DNA of 64,000 bases from an uncultured Treponema sp. (GTDB lineage Bacteria; Spirochaetota; Spirochaetia; Treponematales; Treponemataceae): positions 49,291 through 113,290 of the forward strand of contig CALDID010000098.1 in NCBI GenBank assembly GCA_937901865.1. The letters are read 5' to 3'. Numbering within the stretch: the first letter of the stretch is position 1; every line of letters begins with the position of its first letter. Made by a program: the position numbers and the translations under genes. Positions 56,424 to 64,000 of the stretch are shown here, one piece after another. Below the pieces are notes generated by a model, which was given only the letters and a program-made list of their open reading frames with translations, made no database searches and had not been told where the DNA came from.

Positions 56424-56480
56424 GTTCAAATCAGGCTATGCCTTTCAAATCAGACTGTGCCTTTCAAATCAGACTATGCC
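56424..56480. repeat. 19-bp tandem array, three copies
   Basis: Units start at 56424, 56443 and 56462 with consensus TTCAAATCAGACTATGCC (variants GCTATGCC and CTGTGCC). It sits between ychF and the TPR gene, and the GCTATGCC core recalls the array at 54084. Confidence 0.85.
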
Positions 56481-56482
56481 TG

Positions 56483-57619
56483 TTATTTTGTAACGTTGAA
56501 CTTGAAGAAAATCACATCGCCGTCTTGCACAACGTATTCTTTTCCTTCCTGTCTGTATTTTCCAGCCGCCTTGATTGCCGCCTCTGTCTTGAGTTCGCGC
56601 AAATCGTCCACGCTGTACACTTCCGCCTTGATAAATCCCTTTTCAAAGTCCGTGTGAATAACGCCTGCGGCTTTCGGTGCGGTGTCTCCGTTGTGGATTG
56701 TCCACGCACGGCACTCATCAGGACCGCCCGTGAAAAAGGTGCGAAGCCCCATCAAATGATACGCCGTTCTTGCCAGCACAGACAAGCCGCTTTCTTTCAA
56801 GCCCACGCTGTCCATAAATTCTTTTCGGTCAGCGTCCTCAGTGATTTCAGATAAATCCGCCTCAAACTTGCCGCAAATCACCACGACTTCGCTCTTTGCC
56901 GCCTCTGCCAATTTCTTGACGACTTCGACATATTTGTTCGTGCCGCTTGCAATAGAATCCTCATCGATGTTGCACACATACAACTGAGGTTTCATCGTCA
57001 ACAGCTGCAAGTCGTACAGCGCCGCCGTTTCCTCCGCGCTCAAATCAGCAAGGCGCGCACACTTTCCTTCTTGCAAAAGCGGCTTGATTTTCTCCACCGC
57101 AGTCAAATACGAAGCCCACTTCTTTTTCTCTTCGCCGCCGAGCGCACGAATCGCCTTGACTACTTTTTCCTGCCGTTTGTTAATCGTGTCGAGGTCAGCC
57201 TGCGCAAGCTCGTAATCAATCGTCAAAATATCGCTCTCAGGGTCAATCGGTGCGTCGGTCTTTGCGTCGTCGCGGACGTGCTGAATATCGGGGTCGTCGA
57301 AGCAGCGCACAACGTGAGCGATAACCGTCGTTTCTCGGATATTCGCCAAAAACTTGTTTCCCAAGCCCTCGCCGTTCGATGCGCCTTTGATAAGCCCCGC
57401 AATGTCCACAAAATCCACCGAAGCAGGCACTTTCTTCTTTGGCTGAAACACCGAACACATAAAATCCAAGCGTTCATCTGGCAAATCGACCACGCCCACA
57501 TTCGGGTCAATCGTGCAGAATGGATAATTCTCTGCCGCCGCGGGAGCTTTGGTGAGCGCGCTGAATATAGTTGACTTTCCCACATTCGGAAGACCTACGA
57601 TACCACATGTTAATTTCAT
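56483..57619 (-). CDS. ychF: Redox-regulated ATPase YchF (Obg-like)
   Basis: The 378-residue protein opens with G1 GIVGLPNVGKST, then the DPNVGVVDLPDERLD and DIAGLIKGASNGEGLGN segments. VCNIDEDS replaces the canonical NKxD, which explains the ATP preference of YchF. A C-terminal TGS domain (ending KEYVVQDGDVIFFKFNV) binds ribosomes. It is a ribosome-associated stress ATPase. Confidence 0.95.
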   Translation of the reverse strand: MKLTCGIVGLPNVGKSTIFSALTKAPAAAENYPFCTIDPNVGVVDLPDERLDFMCSVFQPKKKVPASVDFVDIAGLIKGASNGEGLGNKFLANIRETTVIAHVVRCFDDPDIQHVRDDAKTDAPIDPESDILTIDYELAQADLDTINKRQEKVVKAIRALGGEEKKKWASYLTAVEKIKPLLQEGKCARLADLSAEETAALYDLQLLTMKPQLYVCNIDEDSIASGTNKYVEVVKKLAEAAKSEVVVICGKFEADLSEITEDADRKEFMDSVGLKESGLSVLARTAYHLMGLRTFFTGGPDECRAWTIHNGDTAPKAAGVIHTDFEKGFIKAEVYSVDDLRELKTEAAIKAAGKYRQEGKEYVVQDGDVIFFKFNVTK

Positions 57620-57644
57620 ATAACAAACCTCATCTATGAAAAAA

Positions 57645-58076
57645 CTATTTTATGCACTTCATAATAGAATGCAAATAAGTTCGTATTACATCGGCGTTTT
57701 CTTTTGACAATTTCGCACAACACGCAACATTTTTCGGTATATCTCGGCACTTTTCTTTGAGTTCTCTGCCTTTTTGCGTAAGAGTGATGATGATAGAGCG
57801 TTCATCGTCTGTGCTGTGAGTGCGACAGATAAAGCCGTCTTTTTCCATCTTCTTCAAAAGAGGAGTCAAAGTGCCGCTGTCTAAAAAAAGCCGCGAACCT
57901 AAATCTTTTACCAACACGCCATCTTTTTCCCACAAAGCCATCATTGCAATATAGCTCGTATAGGTAAGCCCCAAGGGGTCAAGATACGGTTTGTATTTTC
58001 TTATAATTTCCTTTGAGCATACATAAAGAGCGAAACAAAGTTGATTATCTAAAATAAGTTCATCTGCCATAGACAT
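57645..58076 (-). CDS. OhrR-like MarR-family regulator
   Basis: The 143-residue winged-helix protein has LDNQLCFALYVCSKE at the N-terminus with Cys14 at the peroxide-sensing position of OhrR, then VLVKDLGSRLFLDSGTLTPLLKKMEKDGFICRTHSTDDERS, the DNA-binding wing. Oxidation of this Cys releases DNA in OhrR. The usual target gene ohr is not next to it. It precedes ychF in the same direction (gap 25 bp). Confidence 0.8.
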   Translation of the reverse strand: MSMADELILDNQLCFALYVCSKEIIRKYKPYLDPLGLTYTSYIAMMALWEKDGVLVKDLGSRLFLDSGTLTPLLKKMEKDGFICRTHSTDDERSIIITLTQKGRELKEKCRDIPKNVACCAKLSKENADVIRTYLHSIMKCIK

Positions 58077-58097
58077 ATTTATACCGCATATCGTGAT

Positions 58098-59453
58098 TTA
58101 TCTCAAGCAACGACACTCAAGATAAAAGCGTTTTTCATCAGCTTCGCCCATAGAAAAACTCTTTCTCGGAAGCGAGCCGCGCTTATTTATAGTATCGAAG
58201 AAATTTTCTTTCTCGATAGGCGGTAAAAAGATACACAGCGTGCGATTTGTATGAGAAAGTTTGAGCAATTCCTCTTCGCCGTGAATATAATCTATCTCAA
58301 CTTTGCCAGATTCTGCGCATTTTTCATTCTTTTCTTTGATGAACGCATCAAGGACGGGCTGTAAATGACTTACGGCGAGGTCATTTATTGCTGTTTTCAA
58401 GACAAAATATCTCATTTTTTGCGCAGAATCATTATACGCAAAGCAGAAAACAGCCCCTTCAGACTCAGAATGTTCACATTCCTTGCTAGAATATATATAT
58501 TCCTTGAAAGAATCTTCTGATTCCACTTCTTCCAAGCGACCATTTAGAGCAGAAACAAGGTATTTTATACACTCCTCTGCATCAACGTTGAACAGCGCGC
58601 GATGAATCGGCTTGAACTCAAGTGCTTCATCGTAGATATTCACGATTTCAACAAGCGCATATCGCTTCTCTCCGTCGCTCTCGCCCGTCTTCGCCTTGTA
58701 ATCGTCCCACACGGCTTTTGCGGTTGCAAGCGAATGATTGCCGTCGCCTACTGCAAACATAAATACATCGCCGTCTTTCGCCGTATTCTCTCTTTTCACC
58801 TCTTCCAAGCCGTCAAACAGCGCATTCATCGCCTTTTCGCTCTTCACCGCGTATCCCGTGATGTGTCCGCCAGAAAGCATTAAATCGCCGTCATAGAGTT
58901 TTGCGCCGCTTTCTGCTTTCGCCGCTTCCCCCGTTTTCTCAACTAACGCGCGGCTTTTGTCGTTGACCAACAGCATAATATGAGGCGTTTCGAGTTCGGC
59001 ATTTTCGCGAATAGCCTTTCTCGGCGGGATTCTCTCTTTTATCGTCGCTTCCGTCGCTCTAATCTTTGCCTTCGTCCCCTCTTTCCAATCGTACGCTTCA
59101 AGGTCAATCGCGACGACAAGCCCCTTTCGCACCTTGCCGCTTGAACTTATCGTGCGCTCCACATACACACACTCTCTTTCAGCCTGTGCAAACACGCCGC
59201 TTGCAAGATATTCTTTCATTGTTTCATTGATTTTTTCGATACGCGCATTTTTATCGCTCTTCGATAAATACACCTCAGGCAAAATCAGATGCAGTGTAGA
59301 CGGCTTTGCGTTCGCCCTTTCAGCCGCTTTTTGCCAATAAGACTCGTCCTGCGTATATTGGTCGCAGGCGATTACGCTCCAAGTCGCCACATCGATATTC
59401 TTAGGCAACAAAATGTAGGGAATTGAAATTCCGTATTCATTTGCTCTTTTCAT
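58098..59453 (-). CDS. DUF1015 protein
   Basis: Start at 59453 (MKRANEYGISIPYILLPKN) is preferred to 59468 because it matches the family start. DUF1015 features include SVIACDQYTQDESYW, LSGGHITGY and FAVGDGNHSLATAKAVW, where the DGNH motif suggests a metal or ATP-binding site. The family function is unknown; it was proposed as a HPr-kinase-like or PatA-related serine kinase on weak grounds. Divergent from rpoN, with a 45-bp gap. Confidence 0.8.
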   Translation of the reverse strand: MKRANEYGISIPYILLPKNIDVATWSVIACDQYTQDESYWQKAAERANAKPSTLHLILPEVYLSKSDKNARIEKINETMKEYLASGVFAQAERECVYVERTISSSGKVRKGLVVAIDLEAYDWKEGTKAKIRATEATIKERIPPRKAIRENAELETPHIMLLVNDKSRALVEKTGEAAKAESGAKLYDGDLMLSGGHITGYAVKSEKAMNALFDGLEEVKRENTAKDGDVFMFAVGDGNHSLATAKAVWDDYKAKTGESDGEKRYALVEIVNIYDEALEFKPIHRALFNVDAEECIKYLVSALNGRLEEVESEDSFKEYIYSSKECEHSESEGAVFCFAYNDSAQKMRYFVLKTAINDLAVSHLQPVLDAFIKEKNEKCAESGKVEIDYIHGEEELLKLSHTNRTLCIFLPPIEKENFFDTINKRGSLPRKSFSMGEADEKRFYLECRCLR

Positions 59454-59483
59454 ACGATAACTATACAAATAATTGCAATTTTA

Positions 59484-59492
59484 TGCTATTAT
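59484..59492 (+). promoter_or_regulatory. Extended -10 box of rpoN, predicted leaderless
   Basis: TGCTATTAT (59484-59492) is an extended -10 box. The predicted start is at about 59498-59500, which coincides with the rpoN ATG at 59499. No Shine-Dalgarno is present. Confidence 0.45.
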
Positions 59493-59498
59493 GTTTTT

Positions 59499-60941
59499 AT
59501 GACAGATTTTGGATTTGGTATAAAACAAGAGCAGCGGCTCTCGCAAGTGCAAGTGATGAGCCAAAGGCAAATACAGTCATTAGAGATTTTATCACTCGGC
59601 AGCGATGAGCTACGCGAAAAGATTTACAGCGAAGCCGAGCGGAATCCAGCTCTTGAAATCGTGAACGACACGCAGGCAAAAGAAGAGATACAAAGCGAGC
59701 ACAAAGCCGACAGCTTTAGCGATTACGAGCATTACAGCACGACCTCTTCACGCTCCGCCGAGGCAAGCGACAAGTTTCAAGCTATCATCGAAAGCGTGGC
59801 AGACGAGAGAGAAACGCTGCAAGACCATTTTTTAAGCGAACTCAATTTGCTCGACTTCCCCGACGAAAAGACAAGAGAATACTGCATGCTTATCATCGGG
59901 AACTTAGATTCAAAGGGGCATCACATTCTCTCCCCATCTTCCCTGTCAAAAGACTTTGCAAGCGAAGAGGGGCAAAAACTATTAGACAAATGCCTTTCGA
60001 TAGTGCAGAACTTAGAGCCTATCGGATGCGCCGTAAAAGATGTATGGGAAAGCCTTTTGGTGCAAGCGAAAATCAAGGGAGGATATAATCACGCGCTCTC
60101 TTTTCTCCTCGACGGGCACGCCGATATGCTCAATCCGCCGCAGAGCGCAAAGATATTAAAAAAGATTTCTTTCTATAGAGATAACATCAAAAAGCTCTTC
60201 GGACTTTCCCCCGAACAAGAAGCGATATTAGCGCAAACCGAGCTATACACAGAAAAAGACATTGACGACGCGATTTCGTATATCAAGACGCTTGACCCAA
60301 ATCCTGCCTCTCAATTCTCTTCAAGCCCGTCGGCATATATCGAACCTGATGTAAAAGTAGAAAAAGCGATAAGCGACGAGGGCGAGGAATATTATAAAAT
60401 AGAGCTGTCAAAAGGACTGCTTCCCGAAGTTGCGATTACAAACGATTTCGCAGTAGCTCCAGACGGAAAGTTTGCAAAGAACACGATAAAAGAAGCAAAA
60501 GCCTTTTTGAACGAAATCGCCTTTAGAGAAAGCACGCTTTTGAGCGCAGTAGGCGAAATCGTAAAGGCGCAGCGGGCGTTTTTCGACAAAGGTCCGCGCT
60601 ATTTAGCACCTCTTACGCAAAAGAACATCGCCGAGATTATCGGAGTGCACGAAGCGACGATTAGCCGAATGGCAGCGAAAAAATATCTGCAATGCGAATG
60701 GGGGCTTTTTGAGCTCGGCTACTTTTTCACGAATGCCGTCGGGGGCGAGAACTCTACAAACTCGCAAGAGGGAATAAAGGTCGAAATCGCCAACATCTTA
60801 AAAGAACACGCAGAGGACAAAAAGCCGTTGTCTGACCAAAAGATTGCAGATATACTAGGCGAGCGCGGAATAAAAATCGCACGGCGCACTGTGGCAAAAT
60901 ACCGCGCCTCCCTTAACATCAACTCTTCTTATACAAGGTGA
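59499..60941 (+). CDS. rpoN: RNA polymerase sigma-54 factor
   Basis: The 480-residue factor has the Gln-rich region I (VMSQRQIQSLEILSLGSDELREKI), the core-binding region, the HTH (DIAEIIGVHEATISRMAAKKYLQCEWG variant) and the RpoN box ARRTVAKYR near the C-terminus. It directs core polymerase to -24/-12 promoters with enhancer-binding activators. None is encoded in this window. Its stop is 15 bp from the convergent restriction-modification gene. Confidence 0.95.
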   Translation: MTDFGFGIKQEQRLSQVQVMSQRQIQSLEILSLGSDELREKIYSEAERNPALEIVNDTQAKEEIQSEHKADSFSDYEHYSTTSSRSAEASDKFQAIIESVADERETLQDHFLSELNLLDFPDEKTREYCMLIIGNLDSKGHHILSPSSLSKDFASEEGQKLLDKCLSIVQNLEPIGCAVKDVWESLLVQAKIKGGYNHALSFLLDGHADMLNPPQSAKILKKISFYRDNIKKLFGLSPEQEAILAQTELYTEKDIDDAISYIKTLDPNPASQFSSSPSAYIEPDVKVEKAISDEGEEYYKIELSKGLLPEVAITNDFAVAPDGKFAKNTIKEAKAFLNEIAFRESTLLSAVGEIVKAQRAFFDKGPRYLAPLTQKNIAEIIGVHEATISRMAAKKYLQCEWGLFELGYFFTNAVGGENSTNSQEGIKVEIANILKEHAEDKKPLSDQKIADILGERGIKIARRTVAKYRASLNINSSYTR

Positions 60942-60956
60942 GCAACTTGAGCGAAT

Positions 60957-63803
60957 TCACAAAAGAGTCGCATACATTTTTAAAAGCTCCACCACCATTT
61001 TTTCTTCGCTCATCTTTGAGTCAAAGCCGTAAGCCTCTTTTACCGCCCTATCGTTTTCTTCGTGCGCTTTTACAAGGTCGGTATACAAATACATGTGCTC
61101 TCCGTACAGCTCTGCTAACGTCATCATCGAATACTTTGCCCGTACGTCGAGAATGTTTTGCGCCGTCTTTTCGATTTTCGCTTTCTGCTTTTCATTCGCA
61201 GTGCACCACGGAAATGTATTGTACACTATTGCGCCAGAATAGCGATAACTCATTTCAAGCCTTCCGCCAATAACTCTCATCCACGCCATGTGAACAGATG
61301 AAGTTAATACGCCAAAAAGATAAAGCGAATCATCAAGAATTATAGAACAAGAATCCGCAGCAATGTAATCAGAAGGCATAATAGAAATGGGAATATATTT
61401 TCTGCGCTCAGAAGACACACGAGGAATAAGTATATAATTCGTGTTCTGTTGAGGAGAAGAAAAGAATTTCCATGGAGTTAAAGCATATTTTCTCGTCGGT
61501 TCTGCCGAACTTTTTTCTCTAAACGCCTTTACCGCGTCTAATCTGCGCATTATCTCTTTATTGCGCGCAAACACAGTCGGAGACACATCTTTTAGCCACA
61601 GGCAATAGCGTACTTTATTATTGTTCAAAAAGTCTTTTGCTCCGATATAGCGATGAAGCAAATAGGCTAGATTTGGATACGCTGCGACAAAGGCTTTATA
61701 CTCATCTTCTGAAAAGATTAAGTTGCCGTCATCAGTCGGCTGATTTCCTTTTGTCATCGCAGGCACGTCAAAGAACGGCTTTGAGCGGCTTTCTACTAAA
61801 ATGTTCGGCATATCGAGCAGATACGGGCTTATATTTTGTGCATATTCGACAGAGCCATCTTCATTATAGATAGCCTTTTTCGCATTGCCATTTTCGCCGC
61901 TTGAAAAACCTATCACCACACAATGAACGTGAGCCATGAGCTTTCTATCATTGTTTTCGTTTTCCCATTTAAATGTGCGATAGGCAAAATCAAGATGTAT
62001 ACCTTTTTCCAAAAGCACATTCCACAGCGGAAAGACTTGCTCGCCTTGCGTAATGGAGTTTGTAGACACAAATGCGCACTTTATATTTGTGTCTTTTATC
62101 AATTCAGCTGCCTTATAATACCACGCGCCCACATAATCAATGCTGTTTACCAGATGCCCTTTGCCGAAAAGCGTAACCGCATCTTTTTTCTGCGTCTGGC
62201 TCATCGTGCTTGCCCCAATAAAAGGCGGATTGCCCATAATGTAATTATACGCAATCTTTGAGCCGTCCAGCTCGGTCATAAATCCTTCAAACAGCCCGTC
62301 AACAACAGCACTTTCGTCAATCGGCTCTAGTGTCTGCCAATCAAGGCGAAGCGCATTATTCTCAACTATATTTGCTGCCGTAGTTAAAGGGAAAAACGTA
62401 AGCTCTTTGTCTAAAATGCGCGAAGTTTCCTTCATCATCTGACATTCAGCAATCCACATCGCCGTTTTCGCAACAGTAACCGCAAAATCGTTTATCTCAA
62501 TGCCATAGAAATTTTCAATTTTTACTTGCACTTCAAAATCAGCACCCAACACATCAAGCGCAGATTTTTGTTTCCCCAAGCGCAATTTTATGCACTCATT
62601 TTCAAGCCGACGAAGAGAAAGATACGTTTCTGTCAAAAAGTTTCCAGAACCACACGCAGGGTCTAAAAACTTTAGCGCACCGAGTTTCTTTTGAAACGCA
62701 AACAGCTGTTTATCACGATTTACAACAGAATTATTCTCTACAATCTCGTTAAACTCCGCTTCTAACTCCGAAAAAAACAGAGGGTCGATGACTTTATGAA
62801 TATTCTCTATTGCCGTATAGTGCATACCGCTCGTTTTGCGCGTTTCAGGATTAAGAGTTGATTCAAACAATGCCCCGAAAATCGTCGGAGATATTTCGCT
62901 CCAATCAATGCTCGAAAAATCGTTTAGCAAAATGTCTACGACTTTCTGATTAAAAGACGGTACGATAATGTCTTCGTCCTTGAAAAGTCCGCCGTCTACA
63001 TACGGAAAATCTTTTACGGTTTCATCGTATTCATTGCGCTCGCTTATCGGAGTGTCAAGAGCCTTAAACAAATTGAGAAGAGCGAGAACAAGAGTCGCTC
63101 TCGTATACGATTTTATATAATCTTCTATAGTAGTATGCGTTGCAAACAGCCCCGATTTTTCTGCATAAAAGCAAAACACAAGACGAACACACAAGATATT
63201 TATAGAACGCAATTCTTTTGCATCTCGTTTTCGATACAGAGGCAAAAGAGCTTCATAGAGCTTTCTGACAATTTTTCCCGCTTGAATAGAAATCTCTTCT
63301 TCTCGGCGAATAGCCTCGTTTTTCTCGTCAATCAAAAATTGCAAACGATAGTATTCTTTTTCAAAATCAGATAAGTACAAAATTGAAAAATTGCTTTCAG
63401 GTGTTTCACAATTCATATCATAAATGCGAAACTCTTTGAAATTGCAAACAATAATCCATCTGCATTTTTCAGAGTAGACAAGATTATCATTATATCGCTT
63501 TGCTTGCTCAAACGGCGTTAATTCTGCGCCATCGCTTTGCACTTCCTTTTTGTCCAAATTGACACAAGAACTTTTCTGCTCAATAGCAATCTTCGTATCT
63601 GCTAAATATGCGTTAATATATTTCGTGTTTTCAATCGATACCCTTTTTTCAAAGTCAATCGTTCGCTCTGGCGCATAGACATCTAAAATATTTCTGAGCA
63701 ACATCACCCAAAACATCTGAGTATCTTGCTTTTCATCGCCCCTATCTTTCCAAAACGCTGCAAACTCTCTTGCATTCTTTGCTTTTTCGCTTTCGCTTAT
63801 CAT
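60957..63803 (-). CDS. MmeI-type (type IIL) restriction-modification enzyme, possibly nuclease-impaired
   Basis: The 948-residue protein fuses nuclease, methylase and target recognition. Domains in order: MmeI_N with the EQK part of the nuclease site (Glu75-Gln76-Lys77), a helical spacer (WSEISPTIFGALFEST), an N6-adenine methylase with FxGxG-type DPACGSGNFL (Asp381) and NPPF (Asn525), then TRD and C-terminal domains (RLEMSYRYSGAIVYNTFP). MmeI-type enzymes have Asp at the position that is Asn64 here (KYINAY), encoded by AAC, one G-to-A change from GAC. It may act as a methylase only. No separate specificity or restriction subunit is present. Confidence 0.85.
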   Translation of the reverse strand: MISESEKAKNAREFAAFWKDRGDEKQDTQMFWVMLLRNILDVYAPERTIDFEKRVSIENTKYINAYLADTKIAIEQKSSCVNLDKKEVQSDGAELTPFEQAKRYNDNLVYSEKCRWIIVCNFKEFRIYDMNCETPESNFSILYLSDFEKEYYRLQFLIDEKNEAIRREEEISIQAGKIVRKLYEALLPLYRKRDAKELRSINILCVRLVFCFYAEKSGLFATHTTIEDYIKSYTRATLVLALLNLFKALDTPISERNEYDETVKDFPYVDGGLFKDEDIIVPSFNQKVVDILLNDFSSIDWSEISPTIFGALFESTLNPETRKTSGMHYTAIENIHKVIDPLFFSELEAEFNEIVENNSVVNRDKQLFAFQKKLGALKFLDPACGSGNFLTETYLSLRRLENECIKLRLGKQKSALDVLGADFEVQVKIENFYGIEINDFAVTVAKTAMWIAECQMMKETSRILDKELTFFPLTTAANIVENNALRLDWQTLEPIDESAVVDGLFEGFMTELDGSKIAYNYIMGNPPFIGASTMSQTQKKDAVTLFGKGHLVNSIDYVGAWYYKAAELIKDTNIKCAFVSTNSITQGEQVFPLWNVLLEKGIHLDFAYRTFKWENENNDRKLMAHVHCVVIGFSSGENGNAKKAIYNEDGSVEYAQNISPYLLDMPNILVESRSKPFFDVPAMTKGNQPTDDGNLIFSEDEYKAFVAAYPNLAYLLHRYIGAKDFLNNNKVRYCLWLKDVSPTVFARNKEIMRRLDAVKAFREKSSAEPTRKYALTPWKFFSSPQQNTNYILIPRVSSERRKYIPISIMPSDYIAADSCSIILDDSLYLFGVLTSSVHMAWMRVIGGRLEMSYRYSGAIVYNTFPWCTANEKQKAKIEKTAQNILDVRAKYSMMTLAELYGEHMYLYTDLVKAHEENDRAVKEAYGFDSKMSEEKMVVELLKMYATLL

Positions 63804-63886
63804 ATCTTTAATTATACAGATTATTCACTTTCATACAATCGAGATATTTTCTAGGATAGTATCAGAATACAAAGAAGCGCGTTTAT

Positions 63887-64000
63887 TAGACCTGTTCGAT
63901 AATTGTCATTATCGGGCTTGAGCCGTTTTTTACGCAGAATTAAGCTGTCATTATCGGGCTCGACCCGATAATCTTTTTGCCTATATTGCAATAGATTGCC
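63887..64000. mobile_element. Inverted-end element, truncated at the window edge (copy C)
   Basis: It begins with TAGACCTGTTCG (63887-63898) and continues as the reverse complement of the right part of element B, including ATTATCGGG / CCCGATAAT and CTATATTGCAATAGATTGCC. It lies 83 bp upstream of the restriction-modification gene. Its other end is beyond the window. Confidence 0.7.

Noticed and set aside
60719..60922. Minus-strand open frames within rpoN
   Set aside because: Antisense shadows; the plus frame has the complete sigma-54 domain set with the RpoN box.
60957..63803. BREX PglX methylase
   Set aside because: The domain order with EXK motif at the N-terminus and length of 948 fit MmeI-type enzymes; no other brx genes are present.

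Overview
The window looks like a chromosomal segment of a host-associated Treponema-type spirochaete. The evidence is a UPF0164/FadL-like outer-membrane protein next to a very large FlgD-Ig/OmpA protein, several signal-peptide or lipoprotein genes typical of treponemes, an ornate set of OmpA/LysM/TPR envelope genes, and moderate-to-low GC. Glycosidases (GH42-like, GH29 fucosidase) and an oligopeptide transporter suggest a gut or rumen habitat. This assignment is inference from gene content; no rRNA or tRNA gene was seen.

Layout. 1-9552 is an accessory island: a small XRE-type regulator (+) diverges from three tightly packed minus-strand genes. These encode a membrane TrkA_N/RyR protein, a TIR-transmembrane-repeat-PDZ-like protein (frameshifted), and a secreted WD40-like/caspase/beta-barrel protein that runs off the left edge. 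Two copies of an ACTATAGTC dyad flank the shared promoter. This is the best candidate for an undescribed signalling or defence system. 9612-12262 is a thiamine-type ABC transporter (permease and binding protein, no ATPase here). 12422-14471 is dapA-asd; lysA lies at 29417. 14896-21972 holds rlpA, then rplM-rpsI-recX-HTH/receiver (+), facing a minus run rnhA-lipoprotein-OMP-DUF975-sppA. 22380-29295 holds envelope genes, including a repeat lipoprotein with a frameshift. 29417-32920 is lysA and a GH42-type protein with an altered acid/base motif. 32925-40557 is a minus operon ftsH-lolA-rodZ-rimO-uvrD/pcrA. 40916-48037 is a PfkB kinase and oppABCDF. 48267-52666 holds an acyltransferase, fucosidase and Gfo/Idh/MocA oxidoreductase. 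52699-57619 holds OmpA, LysM transglycosylase, TPR protein and ychF. 57645-63803 holds an OhrR/MarR regulator, a DUF1015 protein, rpoN, and an MmeI-type restriction-modification enzyme whose nuclease Asp is replaced by Asn.

Intergenic structure is unusually rich. At least seven gene-free stretches carry short tandem arrays with 19-24 bp periods, each with its own sequence, and some built from dyads. A separate family of non-coding elements with TAGACCTGTTCG inverted ends occurs three times (43653, 51009, 63887). Several genes (lysA, the PfkB kinase, rpoN) have good -10 boxes so close to the ATG that leaderless or near-leaderless mRNAs are likely.

Coordinates of motifs were counted by hand. 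Family calls are from recognisable motifs, not database searches.
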